Shown here one piece after another: positions 53,991 to 62,611 of a stretch of 64,000 bases of DNA. The notes beneath the pieces are model-generated. The model was not told the origin of the DNA, did no database searches, and worked only from the letters and a program-made list of their open reading frames with translations. A program made the translations under genes and the position numbers. The stretch's first letter is position 1, and every line of letters starts with the position of its first letter. The stretch is from Desulfosarcina ovata subsp. ovata (GTDB lineage Bacteria; Desulfobacterota; Desulfobacteria; Desulfobacterales; Desulfosarcinaceae). The stretch lies in the NCBI RefSeq assembly GCF_009689005.1, contig NZ_AP021879.1, positions 6,109,724-6,173,723 on the forward strand, read 5' to 3'.

Positions 53991-55064
53991 CTATATGCAG
54001 GTCACCCCCAGCCCGGGGTCGGCGGTGGTCCGCAGGGTACCGTTTTCCAGGATGAAGCCGCCTTTCACGAGATCGACGGCCAGGTCAAGGCTGCCGTCCA
54101 GGTCCAGGTAGCGGGTGGCCGGTGAGGCCAACGCCACATGCAGGGCAGCGGCAATGCTGACGATGCTTTCGTCCATGCAGCCCCACATCAGATCGATGCC
54201 GGCCCGAGCGGCCATGGCAGCAATCTCCATCCCCGGAGCAATCCCTCCGCACTTCATCAGCTTGATGTTGAAGATTCCAAAAGGGTGGGGAGGGATAAGG
54301 CAAGTCAGCGCATCATCCGGACCGATCAGGCTTTCATCGGCAGCGGAGAATTTTCTCACCGCTTCGGGAAGCACCCGCATCGCGTCCAGATCCGAGCGGG
54401 GCAGGGGTTGCTCGACAAATTCAAGATCGGCCTTGGTCGTTTCACGGATGAAGCGCCCATATTCCTCAGGGGAGTATCCTTGGTTGGCGTCCACGCGGAT
54501 CGTCACCGCAGCCCCCACCTGCTCGCGGACCTTGATCAGCCGTTCGATATCCTCCTCCACGTTGATGCCTGTTTTCACTTTCAGGCAGCGGAAACCGCGG
54601 CCGATATACTCGGCCGCCTCGGCAAGCATCTCGTCCAGCGGCAGGATACCGATGGTGATGGAGGTGGGCATGGCATCATGAACGCGGCCAAGCAAGTCCA
54701 CCAGGGGAAGACCGAGACTGCCGGCAACCAGATCGTGCAGGGCGATATCCACGGCAGCGCGGGCGGCCGGGGTTTTCGCCAGGGCAACATCCAATTGGCG
54801 CAACAGGGAGCGGCAGCAGCGCAGGTCGGCCCCCATCAGAATCGGCGCCACCTGGTCGGCCAGCCCCATTTCACAGGCCTGAGTACTCTCCCCGGTCACA
54901 TCTTCGGAAGGGGATGCGGCACCGATACCGACATGCCCGTTCTCCGCTTCGATGCGTACGAACAGGTTCTCGACCGCGTCGACCCGCTGGTATGCAATGG
55001 TGTAAGGGCGCGTGAGTTTCAGGTCCGCTTTCCAGGATTGAACATTGACAATTTTCATCTTCAT
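53991..55064 (-). CDS. Enolase-superfamily epimerase/racemase, DgcA-like
   Basis: 357 residues from ATG 55064. Muconate-lactonizing/dipeptide epimerase subgroup: catalytic K-x-K in FRCLKVKTGIN, metal ligands in IRVDANQGYS, EFVEQPLPRSD and SAADESLIGPDD, and a second Lys in NIKLMKCGGI. Family members epimerise L-Ala-D/L-Glu dipeptides or, in the DgcA group, N-acetyl-D-glutamate. The DgcN-like neighbour favours the latter; the Dpp importer keeps the dipeptide option open. Confidence 0.88.
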   Translation of the reverse strand: MKMKIVNVQSWKADLKLTRPYTIAYQRVDAVENLFVRIEAENGHVGIGAASPSEDVTGESTQACEMGLADQVAPILMGADLRCCRSLLRQLDVALAKTPAARAAVDIALHDLVAGSLGLPLVDLLGRVHDAMPTSITIGILPLDEMLAEAAEYIGRGFRCLKVKTGINVEEDIERLIKVREQVGAAVTIRVDANQGYSPEEYGRFIRETTKADLEFVEQPLPRSDLDAMRVLPEAVRKFSAADESLIGPDDALTCLIPPHPFGIFNIKLMKCGGIAPGMEIAAMAARAGIDLMWGCMDESIVSIAAALHVALASPATRYLDLDGSLDLAVDLVKGGFILENGTLRTTADPGLGVTCI

Positions 55065-55090
55065 ATCTGTGGTTGCCTTTTTCCGTGATC

Positions 55091-55570
55091 CTAAACCCAC
55101 CCCTGGATATCGGGCGGCAGCAGGGTCCATTTACGGCGAGTGTTGGTTACCATGAACGATTCGGAATGGCTGACCCCGTCCAGTTTACTCATCTCATCCG
55201 CATAGAATTTAAACATCCACTCGATGCCTTCGGTTACGATGACCTCGGCAAAGATGTCGTAGCGTCCGGTTACCGCCACCGCCCAATGGACCTGTTTGAA
55301 CTCCATCAATTGGTCGATAATTTTTGCCATTTTGGAAACGTCATCGACACGAATGGCAATGATGGCCACCAGTATGTTCTTGGTCCTGAACGTATCTACC
55401 AGACCGGCAACTTTGAGAATCCCCCGTTTGACCAACGCTTTCATTCGGGAGTTGATTGTCGGTGCGGAAACATCCAGCTTCTGGGCCAGTTCCTTGGCCG
55501 GCATGCGGCCGTCCTGGGAAAGTAACTTGATGAGCTGTTTATCGATGATATCGATATCGTTGTCTTTCAC
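55091..55570 (-). CDS. Lrp/AsnC-family transcriptional regulator
   Basis: 159 residues. Residues 5-60 are the AsnC-type HTH (IIDKQLIKLLSQDGRMPAKE, LDVSAPTINSRMKALVKRGI). Residues 70-150 are the RAM ligand domain (AIIAIRVDDVSKMAKIIDQL, GRYDIFAEVIV). First gene of the D-amino-acid/dipeptide cluster, 26 bp before the racemase gene, and likely to respond to an amino acid. AT-rich DNA with TTGACA/TTGACT boxes lies upstream. Confidence 0.9.
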   Translation of the reverse strand: MKDNDIDIIDKQLIKLLSQDGRMPAKELAQKLDVSAPTINSRMKALVKRGILKVAGLVDTFRTKNILVAIIAIRVDDVSKMAKIIDQLMEFKQVHWAVAVTGRYDIFAEVIVTEGIEWMFKFYADEMSKLDGVSHSESFMVTNTRRKWTLLPPDIQGWV

Positions 55571-55925
55571 AGGCCATCTCCATATTTTATTTTTTAACTA
55601 TTTTTGTCCTTATGGCTAAATTTAATAAAATTTAATGTCAATAATTTTTTGTAAAATAAAGTCAATCAACTCAAATAAAACACAACTGCTTGTTTATTTT
55701 GTTTTTTTATTGCAAAAATGTCATGCCAAATTACATCTGGCTGTTTTTGCAGCAAATACAATCGCAACGGATGCCAGTTGGCGTCCCCAGGACCATTTTT
55801 CTTTAAAAATAGAAAACGGATCTCCAATCCGTGTATTTTTGCGGCATTGGTTTGATCCTCAATGAACGGGCTGGCATACTTCCCCGATCATTTCAGATTG
55901 AATTAAATTCATATTCATTTATCTC

Positions 55926-55965
55926 TTGACAGACCAACGCGGGTTTAATATTCCAAACGATGGAA
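55926..55965 (+). promoter_or_regulatory. Sigma-70-like promoter with overlapping dyad
   Basis: TTGACA (55926-55931), a 17-nt spacer and TATTCC (55949-55954). The dyad TTCCA-AACGA-TGGAA (55951-55965) overlaps the -10, as a repressor operator would. The target may be the MFS gene, but 560 bp and two palindromic elements intervene. Confidence 0.4.
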
Positions 55966-55997
55966 CGTGGGTTCACTATATGGAACAACATGGGTTT

Positions 55998-56159
55998 TAG
56001 GCGATTGGCGGAAAAGAACATACCAGGATGCGCAGGATTTTCATTCGTATTCAAGACGGGCTTTTTTACGCATAGTGGGGCTATGTGTGAAAAAGCCCAA
56101 CGCAGAAGACGGATGAAAAGACAAGCAGGCGGGTATATTCTTTGACAGAAATCGCCTTA
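55998..56159. repeat. 162-bp palindromic element, copy B
   Basis: Reverse-complement match of copy A at 47296-47457 with only scattered changes and the same length. Ends TAGGCGATTGGCGG and AATCGCCTTA; centre GCATAGTGGGGCTATGTG. No reading frame inside, so it is a non-autonomous or structural repeat. Confidence 0.85.
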
Positions 56160-56360
56160 TCACCATGACTCGCTGTCTACGGCTGCTGGGGAGCACTTTT
56201 CAAACCATTTAGATGGTCGACTGACACGGCAGGGAGGACTGATCACAAAAACATCCGAATTCAGAGTCTAACGGATATTCAACGTTTCATAATCTGCGGC
56301 ATTTTATTGCCGTAACCCATCAATTGACCTTAAGGATCGGGAATTTTATTAATTAAACGA

Positions 56361-56465
56361 AATTGCTTGTTCTTGAGTCCGTCTTCCGCGTTGCATCAAC
56401 GGCCACATACTCCCGGTATGCAACCCTTGATGCGCCTTGAAGACGAACACAAGCCCGGCGCAATT
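56361..56465. repeat. Palindromic element C
   Basis: About 105 bp. AATTGC ends; inner arms CGTCTTCCGCGTTGCATCAA and its imperfect partner TTGATGCGCCTTGAAGACG; centre CACATAC-TCCCG-GTATG. Same build as elements A, B, D and E, with different outer sequence. Confidence 0.6.
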
Positions 56466-56517
56466 ACGCTCAATTCATTTCATCCCCGATCCTAACATAC
56501 GCCAAGCGGAGGCAACC

Positions 56518-57909
56518 ATGGATGTAAAGGCAACAGTAGATGTACCGGACAGGACGGCAGTGCCGTTTGCAGAGGACGAAACGCAAACCAAAGAGACCCC
56601 TCAGGGAGATAGGGAATATCGTGAATCCGGATACCGATGGATCGTCATCGGGCTGCTCTCGTTCTCTTATTTGATGGTCTATGTGCACCGCATGTGCCCG
56701 GCCGTGCTGGCCCAGGACCTGATCAAAAGCTTCAACGCCACCGGCGCCATGGCCGGGCTCATGGCATCGGCCTACTTCTACCCCTACGCCCTCATGCAGG
56801 TTCCCTCGGGGGTGCTGGCCGACAAGCTCGGTCCCCGCCTGCTGGTGACCATCTGCATGATCGTGGCCAGCGTGGGATCGGTGCTGTTTGCCCTGGCCGA
56901 TACGGTGACCACCGCCTTCATGGCGCGGGTGCTGGTGGGACTCGGGCTCTCGGCCGTGCTGGTTCCCAGCTACAAAGCCCTGACGGCCTGGTTCTCGGGC
57001 AGACACTATGTCATGGCCACGTCCATTGTCATCTCCGTGGCCGGGTTGGGCGGTGTGGTCGCCGGTTCACCCCTGGGATGGCTGAGTGAACAGATCGGCT
57101 GGCGTGGCAGCTTTCATGTCATCGCCGGAATGACCCTGGTCACCGCCCTCCTGGTCTGGTTTCTGGTGCGCAACAAACCCCAGGATTTCGGCCTGCCGGC
57201 GGTGGAAAAGCCCGCCCCATCCAGCGGCCCGGCCAAAAGCATGCCCCTGGGCCGGTCCTTCGGCACCATTTTGGGGAGCCTTGATTTCTGGCTCATGGCC
57301 ATCTGGTTCTTCTTCAACGGCGCCGTCCTGTTCAGCTTTGCCGGCCTCTGGTCCGGGCCTTATTTCATGCAGGTTTACGGCATGAGCAAAACTGCCGCCG
57401 GCAATTTCATCAACATCTTTTCCTTCGGCTGGATTTTCGGTCCGCTGGCTTTCGGCTGGCTGGCCACCCGCTTTCCGTCCAACAGCCGCATTCTGGGCGG
57501 CAGCATGTTTGGCATGGCCCTGCTCTCCATCTGGATCTACCTGCGCAATGGAACCATGTCCGTCATTGAACTTTACACCTTCAATTCCCTTTTCGGGCTT
57601 CTGGGCGCCGGTCCGGCCGGCGTGTGCTTTGCCGCGGTCAAGGAGCGTTTTCCGATCGAAATCAGCGGTACCGCCACCGGGCTGCTTTACGTCTTCCCCA
57701 TGGCCGGCAGCGCCCTGTACCAGCCGCTGGCCGGCGCCATCCTGGACCGTTCCGGGCACCTGAAAAGCGGCCTCGGGGCTGGGGATTTCTCGGCCTTGTT
57801 CATCGTTTATATCGTCTCCTGCGCCGTGGCCGGTTTGGCCGGATTGATGTTGCGCAGAAAAAAGGCGACGGAAAACGACCTGATGGTCGGCGTTCCGGCA
57901 ACTGAATAA
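56518..57909 (+). CDS. MFS transporter
   Basis: 463 residues from ATG 56518 (CGGAGGC upstream); the frame extends to 56437 into element C without a site. Twelve membrane segments from about residue 42, with motif A-like GVLADKLGPRLLV and a first helix YLMVYVHRMCPAVLAQDLI typical of the organic-anion/sugar-phosphate (ACS/OPA-like) branch. It may import an organic acid. A CoA-transferase gene lies 154 bp downstream, suggesting import then CoA activation. Confidence 0.85.
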   Translation: MDVKATVDVPDRTAVPFAEDETQTKETPQGDREYRESGYRWIVIGLLSFSYLMVYVHRMCPAVLAQDLIKSFNATGAMAGLMASAYFYPYALMQVPSGVLADKLGPRLLVTICMIVASVGSVLFALADTVTTAFMARVLVGLGLSAVLVPSYKALTAWFSGRHYVMATSIVISVAGLGGVVAGSPLGWLSEQIGWRGSFHVIAGMTLVTALLVWFLVRNKPQDFGLPAVEKPAPSSGPAKSMPLGRSFGTILGSLDFWLMAIWFFFNGAVLFSFAGLWSGPYFMQVYGMSKTAAGNFINIFSFGWIFGPLAFGWLATRFPSNSRILGGSMFGMALLSIWIYLRNGTMSVIELYTFNSLFGLLGAGPAGVCFAAVKERFPIEISGTATGLLYVFPMAGSALYQPLAGAILDRSGHLKSGLGAGDFSALFIVYIVSCAVAGLAGLMLRRKKATENDLMVGVPATE

Positions 57910-59343
57910 CCGCCGCGCTTCCGATTGCGTTCGGGATCCGTCCGGGTGGACCAGGGATCCGGTCAGACGGTTGTCCCGGTGTGCGGAAAAACAAAACCGA
58001 TTCATTCTGATTAATTGAAATTGCTATTGGTCAATTCAAATTTGGGGGAGGTATTGTACAATCATGTTAAGCGTAAATGAGATGTATCGGCAGAAGAAGG
58101 TTAGCGTGGAAGACGCGGCAAAAATCGTCAAATCGGGAGATGTCATCTGGGCGCCACCGGCTTCCAATGAGCCTGTCGTTTTCTGGAACGCATTGGCCGA
58201 ACGGAAGGAGGAGTTGGAAGGGGTTGTTGTCCGGCAGTTTTTATCCCGTCGCAACCACACGCACATGGATCCTTCCTTTGCTCCGCATATTTTCATTGAA
58301 TGTTTCTTCGTCACCGATTCGGTGCGCGAACTGGTCAAGCAGGGCTATGCGACCTATGTGCCTTCAAACTTCGGTGACATCCCCGAAAAAATCAGGCAGA
58401 GCGATCGTGTCGATTTGCTGGTGATGACGGTTTCTCCCATGGACGAGCATGGCAATCTCACTTTTGGCCTGGGGTGTGACTATACGCCTGCCGCCATTGA
58501 AAAGGCGCGCCAGATCATTGTCGAAGTCAACCCGAACATGCCCAGAACCAACGGATACAACAATATTCATATCTCCCAGGTCGACCTGCTCGTCGAATGT
58601 GACGAACCGATGGTCGAGTTGCCCATGCCAACAATTACCAAGATGGATGAAACCATCGGTGCCTACATTGCCGACCTCATCGAAGATGGCTCCACGCTTC
58701 AAGTCGGTATCGGCGGAATTCCGGCTGCGGTATGCAAGTTTCTGGAGCACAAGAAGGATCTCGGCATTCACACGGAGCTGGTCAGTGATTATGTGATCGG
58801 CCTTTTGGAGAGCGGGGCGGTCAACGGAAGCAAAAAGACCATTCACAAAGGCAAGATCGTGGCCACCATTGTCGAGGGAACAAGGAATTTCTTTGATTAT
58901 ATTGACAACAATCCGGTCATTGAACTTCACCCGGTGGACTATACCAACGACCCGCACGTTATCGCCAAGAACCATAAGATGGTCAGCATAAACGGTACCA
59001 TCGAGGTGGACCTGTTCGGTCAATGTGCTTCGGAGAGTATCGGCACGGTGATCTGGGGCGGTAGCGGCGGCCAGGCCGATTTCGCCACCGGCGTCACCAT
59101 GTGCCCCGAGGGTAAGGGCTTTATTGTTCAGCGGTCAACGGCCAAGGGAGGAACGATTTCCAAGATTGTTCCTGTACTGACGCCCGGGGCCAGTGTGACC
59201 ACACATAAAAATTATGCTGATTATAACGGATTTTGGGGAGTTTGATTCCAATAAGCCGAACATACAGTGGCCTATCCCCCGACAAAAACACAACATGTTG
59301 ATATTATTGAAGATTTGAGTCTAGACTTTTTACTAATAATTTT

Positions 59344-59388
59344 ATATAGTTAGAGACACATCCCGCCAAAGGAGGTCTCTAACTATAT
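59344..59388 (+). promoter_or_regulatory. Hairpin over the transposase start codon
   Basis: Perfect 14-bp inverted repeat (ATATAGTTAGAGAC at 59344-59357; GTCTCTAACTATAT at 59375-59388) with a 17-nt loop. The right arm covers the last base of AAAGGAGG and the first two bases of the ATG. In mRNA started outside the element this would hide the start. Confidence 0.75.
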
Positions 59389-60643
59389 GGGAATAGCAGA
59401 TACAAGATCCGCTAACCGAAACAACAGAATCATATGTTTGCCCTTTTCTCAAGGCAATTATGAATGCAACATACTCAACCCGGTTGATTTCAGAACTTCC
59501 GTAAACAAAAGGATCGAACTGTTTCCGGAATTATTCCCGGCTGAAATCGAAAATGGATATCGGATGAAGGATCTTTATTACTCAAAAAAACAATCCATAT
59601 GGATCCGTCGAATTAAAATATCCGGTGTTGCTTACACCATTCGTCCTTCATTTGTACTGCCATACCTCGTTGGATTTGTTGACGAAATCGAAGATGCAAT
59701 GTTTTTTAGAAAGTTCGACATACCATTTTGGGCCATAAGTCGTGTTTTCGGAAAAGATCCCATGTATTGGTATCGAATCGAACAATCTATCGGGCGAAAC
59801 AGCATTGTCGGAACAACTGTCCGAAATCCTCAAGATGTTCCCGAACATCTTGCCGCTGATGAAAAGCATACTCGAATTTTAGGTGAAAAAACGTATGTGG
59901 CCACGACAGTTGGTGATGGCTGTATTCTCGGTGCAGCCGTTGCCAAAGACGCCGGAGAACAAGCGTTAACAGATGCGTATCAAGTGTACAAACAAGAGGC
60001 CCAGTGTATAAAGCCGGAATATTCACCGGAAACCGTGAATATGGACGGCTGGAAAGCCACCCGAAATGCGTGGCAATTCCTCTTCCCGGCAGTAGTTATC
60101 ATTTGCTGTTTTCTTCATGTGTTTATCAAAATTCGTGACCGTGCCAAAAAGAAATACCGAGATATTTTTGAAAACGCCGCATCAAAGCTATGGGAGTGTT
60201 ATCGCGCTGAAAGTAAGGCATCGTTTTCCCAAAGAATAAGAAGGTTGTACGAATGGTGCGAAAAGAATGCTGTGCCATCCGTTATCATAGATCCCATAAC
60301 GAAGTTACGGAAAAACATTGCCGCCTATCGTGTTGCCTACGATCATCCTAAAGCACACCGAACCAGTAACATGGTTGACCGGTTGATGCAAAGAATGGAT
60401 CGCCACCTGTACAGTACCCAATATTTTCATGGATCGATGGATGCAGCGCAGTTGAGTATTCGAGGATGGACGCTCATCAATAATTTTTCACCATACAATC
60501 CTCGAACGGTTAAGTTGCACAATGGATTTAAAAGTCCGGCGGAACAGCTAAACCAATTCAGATATCACAACAACTGGTTGCAAAACTTGTACGTTTCGGC
60601 TTCTTTGGGTGGGTACCGGAGACCTCCCCAAAATCCGATATAA
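59387..60643 (+). CDS. Transposase of the inserted element
   Basis: 418 residues; AAAGGAGG (59368-59375) precedes the ATG. Candidate catalytic acidic residues lie in HLAADEKHTRI and NMDGWKATRNAW, with a late LSIRGWTLINNFSPYNPR block and C-terminal KSPAEQLNQFRYHNNWLQNL. An early Cys/His patch is absent. The family was not assigned; the 8-bp target duplication and single ORF fit a DDE-type element. The stop is inside the right terminal repeat. Confidence 0.85.
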   Translation: MGIADTRSANRNNRIICLPFSQGNYECNILNPVDFRTSVNKRIELFPELFPAEIENGYRMKDLYYSKKQSIWIRRIKISGVAYTIRPSFVLPYLVGFVDEIEDAMFFRKFDIPFWAISRVFGKDPMYWYRIEQSIGRNSIVGTTVRNPQDVPEHLAADEKHTRILGEKTYVATTVGDGCILGAAVAKDAGEQALTDAYQVYKQEAQCIKPEYSPETVNMDGWKATRNAWQFLFPAVVIICCFLHVFIKIRDRAKKKYRDIFENAASKLWECYRAESKASFSQRIRRLYEWCEKNAVPSVIIDPITKLRKNIAAYRVAYDHPKAHRTSNMVDRLMQRMDRHLYSTQYFHGSMDAAQLSIRGWTLINNFSPYNPRTVKLHNGFKSPAEQLNQFRYHNNWLQNLYVSASLGGYRRPPQNPI

Positions 60644-60797
60644 TCAGAAATTATGTGGACCATGTGGTCACCGAATACGGCGTGGCCAAGCTGCGTGGAA
60701 AATCCATGCGCCAAAGAGCCCTGGCGCTGATCGACATCGCCCATCCGGATTTCCGCGATGAGCTGCGCCATGCAGCCAAGCAGATCAAAATTATCTA

Positions 60798-60941
60798 AGA
60801 GCCTGTTTGATAAATCCGTCTAAGGCCCGCTAACGGCGTTGGAAAGTGTCTCAAAATGCTCACATATTACGTATATGCTCAGCTTTCGAGCCACTTTCCG
60901 CCTTGTTATCGGGCCTGATCCAGACTTCTCAAACAGGCTCT
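60798..60941. repeat. Palindromic element D
   Basis: Perfect 13-bp ends (AGAGCCTGTTTGA at 60798-60810; complement at 60929-60941), inner GGCGTTGGAAAGTG and CACTTTCCGCCTTG, centre CACATATTACGTATATG. It begins at the stop codon of the split CoA-transferase gene and may be its terminator. Confidence 0.7.
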
Positions 60942-60967
60942 AAGCCAATTAAGGGGGGCATCGGAAG

Positions 60968-61423
60968 ATGATATTCAACTTGGAGGCGATTCCCTGGACG
61001 GAACTGGACCGGCTCGACCGTTCGCAAGCATTGGTCATGATTCCCTTGAGTCCCATCGAGGAGCATGGACCGCACCTGCCGTTGGGCACGGACATCATTG
61101 CCGCAGCCGATATTGCCGCCCAGGCAGCCGCCCGGCTGAATGACGAGGACCCGCAGCGTCCGGTGGTGCTGTCGCCGGCCCTGCCGTTGGGGTGTGCGGC
61201 CATCACGGCGGATTTTCCCGGTACCCTTTCCCTGAGGGGGTCGACCCTGAGAGCCGTGGTCTGTGATATCTGCCGGGCCTGGGTGGGTCACGGGTTTAAA
61301 AACCTGTTGATCTGCAACCATCACCTGGATCCGGTGCACATGAAAGCGATTTTGTCGGCTATCCGGTTAAATGAGTGTAACCTTTTTGCGTATGCAGTTA
61401 TCGATCATGATATCAGATACTAA
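60968..61423 (+). pseudogene. Truncated creatininase-family gene
   Basis: The first 135 or so residues match creatininase/MftE-like amidohydrolases: MIPLSPIEEHGPHLPLGTDI with metal-binding Glu, His and Asp, LSPALPLGCAAITADFPGTL, then GFKNLLICNHHLDPVHMKAI. Normal family length is about 240-260; here the homology ends near 61380 and the frame stops at 61423, where an antisense transposase piece begins. The C-terminal half is lost. Confidence 0.78.
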
Positions 61424-61620
61424 GTTCCGGTCATCTCTTCACATTGCCAATTCCAGAAGCTATAGTCGTCCGGGTAACCCAAACCATCAAACGATCTTTG
61501 GTTAAGAAGCTTTCTCTCTCTTTTCATGTGGGCTATCCAATAATCATCCCAATCATCGCTTGTATAAACTGACCTTAAGAGCAGAGTTGCTTCAGCACCA
61601 TTTATTGACCATCGGCGACC
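61420..61620 (-). pseudogene. Fragment of an ISKra4-like transposase (3' end)
   Basis: On the minus strand GRRWSINGAEATLLLRSVYT, DDWDDYWIAHMKRERKLLN resembles the C terminus of ISKra4-family transposases (WSV-GAxAxLxLRS, DW--YW-F). It is joined directly at about 61620 to a ChrB-like piece in the other orientation and abuts the truncated creatininase gene, so the element is a scar, not active. Confidence 0.6.
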
Positions 61621-61980
61621 CGTACCTTCCATGCGCTGATCAAGCGCTTTATCGACCCGGATGCCGTTATCAAGCTCTACCCCAAAGGAGAGACCATCAC
61701 GGAAGGGATCCCCTTCGACACGCCGGATGCGAAATTTCGCCGTTATCATAACGTTTCCACCTATGAAATGTTCAGACGACACTACCAGGTAGAGGATCCG
61801 AGGTGCCGGTATATTTCCAAAATCGTCCACGACATCGAGATCAACACCTGGGAGAGAAAGGTCATGCAGGAATCCCGTCCGACGATCGATGCCATTCAGC
61901 AGATCATCATCGAATCTTCCACCTCAGATGAAATCATTAAAAAAGGACTCCGTTTTTTTGATCGACTTTATAGCAGATAA
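61621..61980 (+). pseudogene. 3' fragment of a ChrB-like (chromate resistance domain) gene
   Basis: From 61621 a frame without its own start encodes FHALIKRFIDPDAVIKLYPK, GIPFDTPDAKFRRYHNVSTY, KIVHDIEIN and a closing GLRFFDRLYSR. This order (RFIDP, PFDTPxAxF, IVHDID, LFDxLY) is that of the ChrB C-terminal domain. The 5' part is missing at the junction with the transposase piece. Confidence 0.6.
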
Positions 61981-61987
61981 ATTTTAC

Positions 61988-62059
61988 ACCACGAAGTACA
62001 CGAAGAAAAAAAATGATGAATTTCTCATTCCCTCTTCGTGTACTTCGCGTCTTCGTGGT
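61988..62059. repeat. 'accacgaag' inverted repeat
   Basis: ACCACGAAGTACACGAAG (61988-62005) is mirrored by CTTCGTGTA and CTTCGTGGT (62034-62042, 62051-62059). This wording recurs in many bacterial genomes as a dispersed repeat of unclear role. It follows the ChrB-like fragment. Confidence 0.65.
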
Positions 62060-62215
62060 AAGAAAAAGACTGCTTTTGTATTTCGATTAAGCAAACGACA
62101 ATCGCTTCGCTGACAACGATTCGTAAATGCGAAAAACAAAGTCTATCGCGCTGTGCCTGCGTTTTTATCGTTGTCGGCTTTATTTTGTTTTTCGATTTCG
62201 AAACCGAAACGCCCC

Positions 62216-62608
62216 CTAATTTATTTCTTTAGACCAGCGACGGATGAATACAGCCACATCGGCCTTTCCAAGTTCTCCGCGCGCCACAGCCATTACCATG
62301 TCAGCGAAATTATCTTCGGGAGCGTCGAAATCATAATCGTTCAAGGCGAGAAAGATGAGGGCTGCCACGGCCCCCACCCGCTTGTTGCCATCCACAAAAG
62401 GATGGTTCATGACCAGGTGAAAGAGATACGCCGCCGCCATTTCATGGATATCCGTGTGAAGAAATTCACCACCGTATGTTGCGGCCGGCATGGCAATGGC
62501 GGAATGGAGCCGCTGCATATCACGGATACCCGATGCTCCGCCATAACGGGATATCTGGTCTCGATGAATTTCCAATACCTCTGTCAGGCTGAGAAACGTA
62601 GGTGACAT
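62216..62608 (-). CDS. Doc-type (Fic fold) toxin
   Basis: 130 residues. The Fic/Doc motif HPFVDGNKRVGA is intact, with Doc-style GNKR in place of the GNGR of AMP-transferring Fic proteins. Other death-on-curing features: ALxEVLEIH-like LSLTEVLEIHRDQISRYGGA and AAAYLFHLVMNHPF. Doc toxins phosphorylate elongation factor Tu and stop translation. It starts 3 bp after the antitoxin gene. Confidence 0.9.
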   Translation of the reverse strand: MSPTFLSLTEVLEIHRDQISRYGGASGIRDMQRLHSAIAMPAATYGGEFLHTDIHEMAAAYLFHLVMNHPFVDGNKRVGAVAALIFLALNDYDFDAPEDNFADMVMAVARGELGKADVAVFIRRWSKEIN

Positions 62609-62611
62609 CGA

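Larger units (their letters stand above)
55571..56517. other. Long intergenic region with promoter and two palindromic elements
   Basis: Nearly 950 bp between the divergent Lrp gene and the MFS gene. It starts very AT-rich (control region for Lrp), then has a sigma-70-like promoter (55926-55954) with an overlapping dyad, repeat copy B (55998-56159) and a shorter relative C (56361-56465). No gene is supported; an ATG-extended reading of the MFS gene would begin inside element C. Confidence 0.6.
59217..60647 (+). mobile_element. Complete insertion sequence (1,431 bp)
   Basis: 24-bp terminal inverted repeats at 59217-59240 and 60624-60647 match at 23 of 24 positions (start CTGATTATA, end CGGATTTTGGGGAG). 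It is flanked by an 8-bp direct repeat AAATTATG (59209-59216 and 60648-60655), the target duplication. It holds one transposase gene and has inserted in the CoA-transferase gene in the same orientation. Perfect flanks imply a recent event. Confidence 0.95.
58064..60798 (+). pseudogene. Acetyl-CoA hydrolase/4-hydroxybutyrate CoA-transferase family gene, split by an IS
   Basis: The 5' part (58064-59216) encodes residues 1-384 (YRQKKVSVEDAAKIVKSGDV, VGIGGIPAAVCKFLEHKK, TELVSDYVIGLLESGAVNGS). It then enters the insertion sequence and stops at 59245. The 3' part continues after it at 60656-60798 (VVTEYGVAKLRGKSMRQRAL, DIAHPDFRDELRHAAKQIK, stop). Removing the IS and one 8-bp target copy joins them in frame to 431 residues, the usual family length. 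The intact enzyme would move CoA between acetyl-CoA and an organic acid. The cut removes the conserved VVTEYG-VA-LRGKS end, so activity is probably lost. Confidence 0.93.
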
